A DNA stretch of 64,000 nucleotides, from assembly GCA_017380575.1 (NCBI GenBank), contig JAFODS010000029.1:22846-86845 (forward strand). Reading direction: 5' to 3'. The notes beneath the pieces are model-generated. The model saw nothing but the letters and a program-made list of their open reading frames with translations. It was not told where the DNA came from and did not search any database. Numbering within the stretch: the stretch's first letter is position 1; the number at the start of each line of letters is the position of its first letter. Made by a program: the position numbers and the translations under genes. Origin of the DNA: Clostridia bacterium. GTDB lineage: Bacteria; Bacillota; Clostridia; Oscillospirales; Acutalibacteraceae. Below, piece after piece: positions 61,401-64,000 of the stretch.

Positions 61401-64000
61401 CAAACGATCCGTCTGTTGCGGCAGGAGCAAAGGTTACAGTTAAGAATCTTAATGTTGTAAACATCGATTCAAAGACAACTATTTTTGGCCTTTACAACGA
61501 AACTCAGGATCTTGGTATTCCTGTTAAGGAAGGTTATAAGTTCTGCGGTTGGTCTGCTAAGTCAAACAATGGCGGTTCTGCACACGGTGTGGTTAATTCT
61601 GTTTATGATAAGCAGGTTTACAGCTATACATTTGGTCCTAACATCGATATAATCACAGCTGATTGGGAAGCTGACACTTGTGTTGTTATCTTCCGCGGTG
61701 AAGACGGAATGGTGATTTCTGAGCAGAATATTATATACGGTAATTCAGCAACGGCACCTTCAGCAAGTGATGTTCCCGAGAAGTTTGGTCATACTTTCGT
61801 TGGTTGGGATACTGAATTTGCTACCGTTACAAAGAATCTTATAATTGAGCCAATTTATGAGCAGAAAGATATTACAGTTATCGTTAATTCTGATGCAAGC
61901 GAGATCTTTGAGGGTTCAACAACAAATGTAAGTGCAATGTTTGAACCCAATGAAGACGGTATCAGTGCTGTAGAATGGACATCAAACAACAATTCTGTTG
62001 CTACGGTTGATGAAAACGGTGTTGTAACCGGTATTTCTGCAGGTACAGCTGCAATTACAGGTACAATCACATATGACGGCAGAACATATTCTGCATCAAC
62101 AAACATCAAGGTTAACCCGGTTGAGGTAACAGGTATCAGTATTAATACAGCTCCTGATAAAACAACATATTTTGTTGGCGAAACATTTGATCCGACCGGC
62201 CTTTCTCTTTTGGTTACTTATAATAACGGCGAAACTGCAGTTATTGACTCGGATTATACGTTGAATACTGTTAACACAAGCTATGCTGGTGCAAAAACAG
62301 TAAGAGTAACTTATGAAGGTTACACAACAACAACCAGAATTACAGTTGTTGATATTGTTATGACATCAATTGAAATCACTAAGCTTCCGTATGTTACAAC
62401 ATATTTTGTTGGTGACGCTGAATTTGAAGCGGACGGAATCGTAGTTGTTGCTCACTATAATAATGGCGATGTCGCAGAACTCGATCTTGGTGATCTTGAG
62501 TTTGTCGGATTTGATACAAGTTCGGTCGGCAATGTTACAATCACAGTTTGCTATGAAGATTTTGAAGATACTTTTGAAATCAATGTAGCTGAACCGAGTA
62601 TTATAGGAATAACAATCAAAAATCATCCCGCAAAGAAGTCTTACTTTGTTGGTGATGAAGCTGATTATACTGGCTTGAAGCTTATCGCTACATATTCAAA
62701 CGGTACAACAGCTGAAATTTCTGATGGATATTCAGTTTCAGGTTTTGATTCAGAAACAGCGGGAACAAAGACGCTCACTGTTGATTATGAAGGAATGACA
62801 GCTAACTTTACTGTTGAAGTTAAGCCGATTGAACTCACATCAATCGAAATCGTAACACCTGCAGAGAAGACAGAATATTTTGTAGGTGAAGAAGCAGATT
62901 ATGCAGGACTTACAATCAAGGCAAACTACAATAACGGAACATCAGCAATGGTAGAAGGTTATACAGTATCAGGCTTTGATTCACAGACAGCAGGACAGAA
63001 GACAATTACAGTTGAATATGAAGGCAAGACAGTTACATTTACAGTAAATGTTAAAGCAATCGAACTTGTATCAATTGTAATTGCAACAAACCCTGCAAAG
63101 ACAGAATACTACACAAACGAAGCATTTGATTCAACAGGACTTACACTTACTGCAACATATAATAACGGCACAACAGCAACAATCACAGAAGGTTTTGCAG
63201 TTGGTGCGGTTGATATGGCAACGGCAGGAACGAAGAACGTAACAGTTACATATGAAGGTAAGACAACAAGCTTCAATATCACAGTAAATGCACTCTATGT
63301 TACAAACGTTGATCTTAACACAATGCCGAATAAAACAGAGTACATGATTGGTGAATTAGAAGATAATACAGGTCTTACACTCAAGGTAACATACAATGAC
63401 GGTTCAACAAAGGTTGTAAATGACGGATTCACAGTATTTGGCTTTGATTCATCAGTCAAGGGTACAGTAACTATGATGGTTGAATACGAAGGCTACTATG
63501 TAACATATGATGTAACAATCATCGGTAAGGCAGATTTCAGCAAGGTTGATGATCTTCTTGCAAAGTTCAAGGCAGAAGATCCTTCAAAGTATACAAACTA
63601 TGACGAGGTTTATCTCATGTATGTATACGACTTTGCAAATACAACATTGCCTCTTTCAAAGGAAGCATACACATCAGAAAAGGATCAGCCGGCAGTAGAT
63701 GCACTCTATGATGAACTCAAGGGTTACTATGATATGCTTGAACCCATTCCGGATGAACCTGTAATCGTTGAAAGATTCGAAATCGTAGGCGGTGCATCAG
63801 TTAAGACTCAGGGTGGAGTAAACTACATCGTAGGTCTCCAGCCGAGCCTTACAAAGGCTAAGTTCCAGTCAACATATACCGAGTACGAAAACGTAACAGT
63901 AGAAATCAAGATGACAACAGCTCGTTACCTTGGTACAGGCTCAACTGTAACAGTTAAGTCAAAGGCAACAGGCGAAGTTATTAAAGAGTACGTAATCGTA
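58415..64000 (+). CDS. Very large secreted multi-domain protein (adhesin-like), 3' end beyond window
   Basis: The frame is open for 1862 codons from an ATG behind AAGGAGGAATTCAGC and does not end in the window. Residues 1-38 are a signal peptide (ending MAFAA). After a unique N-terminal region and a FIVAR-like helical part (about 515-610), two similar beta-sandwich units lie at about 750-870 and 900-1020. InlB-type units follow at about 1023-1151, with FCGWSAKS and FVGWDTEF. A Big_2 domain is at about 1152-1235. Six Big_3 repeats start near 1238, 1316, 1396, 1474, 1551 and 1629. A second FIVAR-like unit is at about 1705-1775. The last part resembles the segment just before the dockerin in the protease at 41113-42912, so a C-terminal dockerin is predicted. 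Likely cell-surface or scaffold binding; ligand unknown. Confidence 0.85.
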   Translation, partial: MKKAKLVSKRALSLLMTIALLMTTLVFFDIGATMAFAAKDPITVTDSGSGDKVYFYVPEQVYLKPSLNAHKNQERANFQWFVDAEIDKNTHEISKLNTGEKTSGNLYFYYRNASSVSITFKYLNSDFKEMQAYTSTSESTSTKNYANMNSSIKFSTYSNAISPVNTRTDSSRTRYSLNSNLIDTTITNESVSPYIISTESGCYIEWTATFVDSLDGLTKNVVAYTYVYKPNIMPAGNAMFIKNDRGYDHDNSAISWISGFHSLNNYAVGKYYPVVGQGNNRSILPFSSTNPEGYKVMSNSYNRDTDQYAQWAAYPMSNGYFAWDGSQLDNVDGNYFVTDNMSNSIFTIPSFNLYENRNSGPTGGDITFLNYGVSPQTQIMVDTSRYGNLSQIPNLTVGLMGTSNWSESGAVTGAWIVSDVKSSNGDSHYTSQLNTTSEGEARWYNYNSIIASGEDPYNPTGEGGTEGIKYNGKINKNISGMTSTNACNVQASIYNEQGQDTGFNISILRLNVTANNKDTLRDAFNAANAKIAYLGLNNGTSPYYKTDDAKWNKFLELHKAAGRFLANLDTMTSINAVGVSYSAEGLASALNAALADLESIRYNSQATVCVASFEKNADGNYVIQSVYDSSISDIATVYTKAYDFGDDVTFVAPEYQGYEFVGYATGKKAEIGKSVGGDYSSYIENANASVTEHRTTKEYISYTFFYVPGEVSSIVNTKDGKFNYLKAKTSNMPTELGSISYPSYTEHADSDTDFNYVIEGNDITVWSTQDTTAVQLQFLPFYAELDASTDYVLTYDVAGTEPENVQLSIYNSSFTGGNGNEATTYVVNESGDIISTNSVDKGTVYLKLELLGDARNGKKVRISDVCLSKADSNELYIDTTKGYPAVFSAPAGEKTAVSYNANGVESLVATTSYSTLTYDQYQLLPYYIDLQPNSTYEFTYELSGLSSEQVQFELYSSEYVAGNGSSLHYYNLTGSGVTFTTGPNDDAVGQLRIKFTNDPSVAAGAKVTVKNLNVVNIDSKTTIFGLYNETQDLGIPVKEGYKFCGWSAKSNNGGSAHGVVNSVYDKQVYSYTFGPNIDIITADWEADTCVVIFRGEDGMVISEQNIIYGNSATAPSASDVPEKFGHTFVGWDTEFATVTKNLIIEPIYEQKDITVIVNSDASEIFEGSTTNVSAMFEPNEDGISAVEWTSNNNSVATVDENGVVTGISAGTAAITGTITYDGRTYSASTNIKVNPVEVTGISINTAPDKTTYFVGETFDPTGLSLLVTYNNGETAVIDSDYTLNTVNTSYAGAKTVRVTYEGYTTTTRITVVDIVMTSIEITKLPYVTTYFVGDAEFEADGIVVVAHYNNGDVAELDLGDLEFVGFDTSSVGNVTITVCYEDFEDTFEINVAEPSIIGITIKNHPAKKSYFVGDEADYTGLKLIATYSNGTTAEISDGYSVSGFDSETAGTKTLTVDYEGMTANFTVEVKPIELTSIEIVTPAEKTEYFVGEEADYAGLTIKANYNNGTSAMVEGYTVSGFDSQTAGQKTITVEYEGKTVTFTVNVKAIELVSIVIATNPAKTEYYTNEAFDSTGLTLTATYNNGTTATITEGFAVGAVDMATAGTKNVTVTYEGKTTSFNITVNALYVTNVDLNTMPNKTEYMIGELEDNTGLTLKVTYNDGSTKVVNDGFTVFGFDSSVKGTVTMMVEYEGYYVTYDVTIIGKADFSKVDDLLAKFKAEDPSKYTNYDEVYLMYVYDFANTTLPLSKEAYTSEKDQPAVDALYDELKGYYDMLEPIPDEPVIVERFEIVGGASVKTQGGVNYIVGLQPSLTKAKFQSTYTEYENVTVEIKMTTARYLGTGSTVTVKSKATGEVIKEYVIV
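62126..63530 (+). repeat. Six tandem Big_3-type repeats, coding
   Basis: Six units of 77-80 codons, each with a K-T-x-Y-x-V/I-G-E motif near its start, a YNNG/YNDG turn, and a VxYEG turn. Starts are at about 62126, 62360, 62600, 62834, 63065 and 63299. They are extracellular Ig-like modules, not a DNA element. Repeats 4-6 are closer in codon use than 1-3. Confidence 0.85.

Noticed and set aside
62126-63530. A CRISPR array or DNA tandem repeat
   Set aside because: The periodicity is about 234 bases in frame and codes for Ig-like domains; no short repeat with unique spacers exists anywhere in the window.
1-64000. tRNA, rRNA or prophage genes and insertion sequence transposases
   Set aside because: No such sequence was recognised by eye on either strand; a tRNAscan or ISfinder search would settle it.

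Overview
The window looks like a chromosomal segment of a spore-forming, low-to-moderate GC Firmicute, probably a gut-type member of the class Clostridia (Oscillospiraceae/Ruminococcus-like). The basis is the complete spoIIIA operon, dipicolinate synthase (spoVFA/spoVFB), a PdaA-like deacetylase, the classic Clostridia block nusB-xseA-xseB-ispA-dxs-tlyA-nadK-argR-recN, strong AGGAGG ribosome sites with frequent TTG/GTG starts, a dockerin-bearing protease, and an indolepyruvate:ferredoxin oxidoreductase. The placement is inferred from gene content; no rRNA or tRNA gene was seen. Genes are dense and no stretch above 300 bases lacks one.

Region by region. 1-5.7 kb: a D-lactate-dehydrogenase-type enzyme, a small membrane protein behind LexA-like boxes, a secreted phosphoesterase, a GH31 glycosidase, and a four-helix membrane protein flanked by a near-perfect inverted repeat. 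5.8-11.3 kb: an isochorismatase-family hydrolase, uvrB and uvrA behind one promoter with an SOS box. 11.3-20.4 kb: a DivIVA-like coiled coil, the bifunctional NAD(P)HX repair enzyme, a lipoprotein, a MazF toxin without a visible antitoxin, a pseudouridine synthase, the UPF0210/UPF0237 pair, and a large YfhO-type membrane protein. 20.5-25.2 kb: spoIIIAA-AH, with the spoIIIAA frame broken at an 11-A tract. 25.2-34.6 kb: the nusB-to-recN housekeeping operon, preceded by a leader with mutually exclusive terminator and antiterminator pairings.

34.7-48.8 kb is more variable: lipoproteins, a MacA/MacB-like adaptor and permease without an adjacent ATPase, glmS, a subtilisin with a C-terminal dockerin, a PdaA-like deacetylase, a cyclophilin, TspO, a Gfo/Idh/MocA oxidoreductase and a membrane-anchored phosphoesterase. 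49-52.3 kb holds murC, spoVFA/spoVFB and a SecB-like protein. 52.3-57.6 kb is a five-gene minus-strand operon, iorA-iorB-aminotransferase-AlaX-LOG, that suggests aromatic amino-acid fermentation. The window ends inside a very large secreted protein (starting at 58415, still open at 64000). It carries InlB-like, Big_2 and six tandem Big_3 domains, and a module resembling the one before the dockerin of the 41-43 kb protease.

Three themes stand out. DNA damage: uvrBA, recN, and SOS boxes on two promoters. Sporulation: spoIIIA, spoVF, and a PdaA-like enzyme. Extracellular display: the dockerin protease and the giant adhesin-like protein. The most notable irregularities are the LexA-controlled small membrane protein, the spoIIIAA frameshift tract, the nusB leader switch, and the shared pre-dockerin module.
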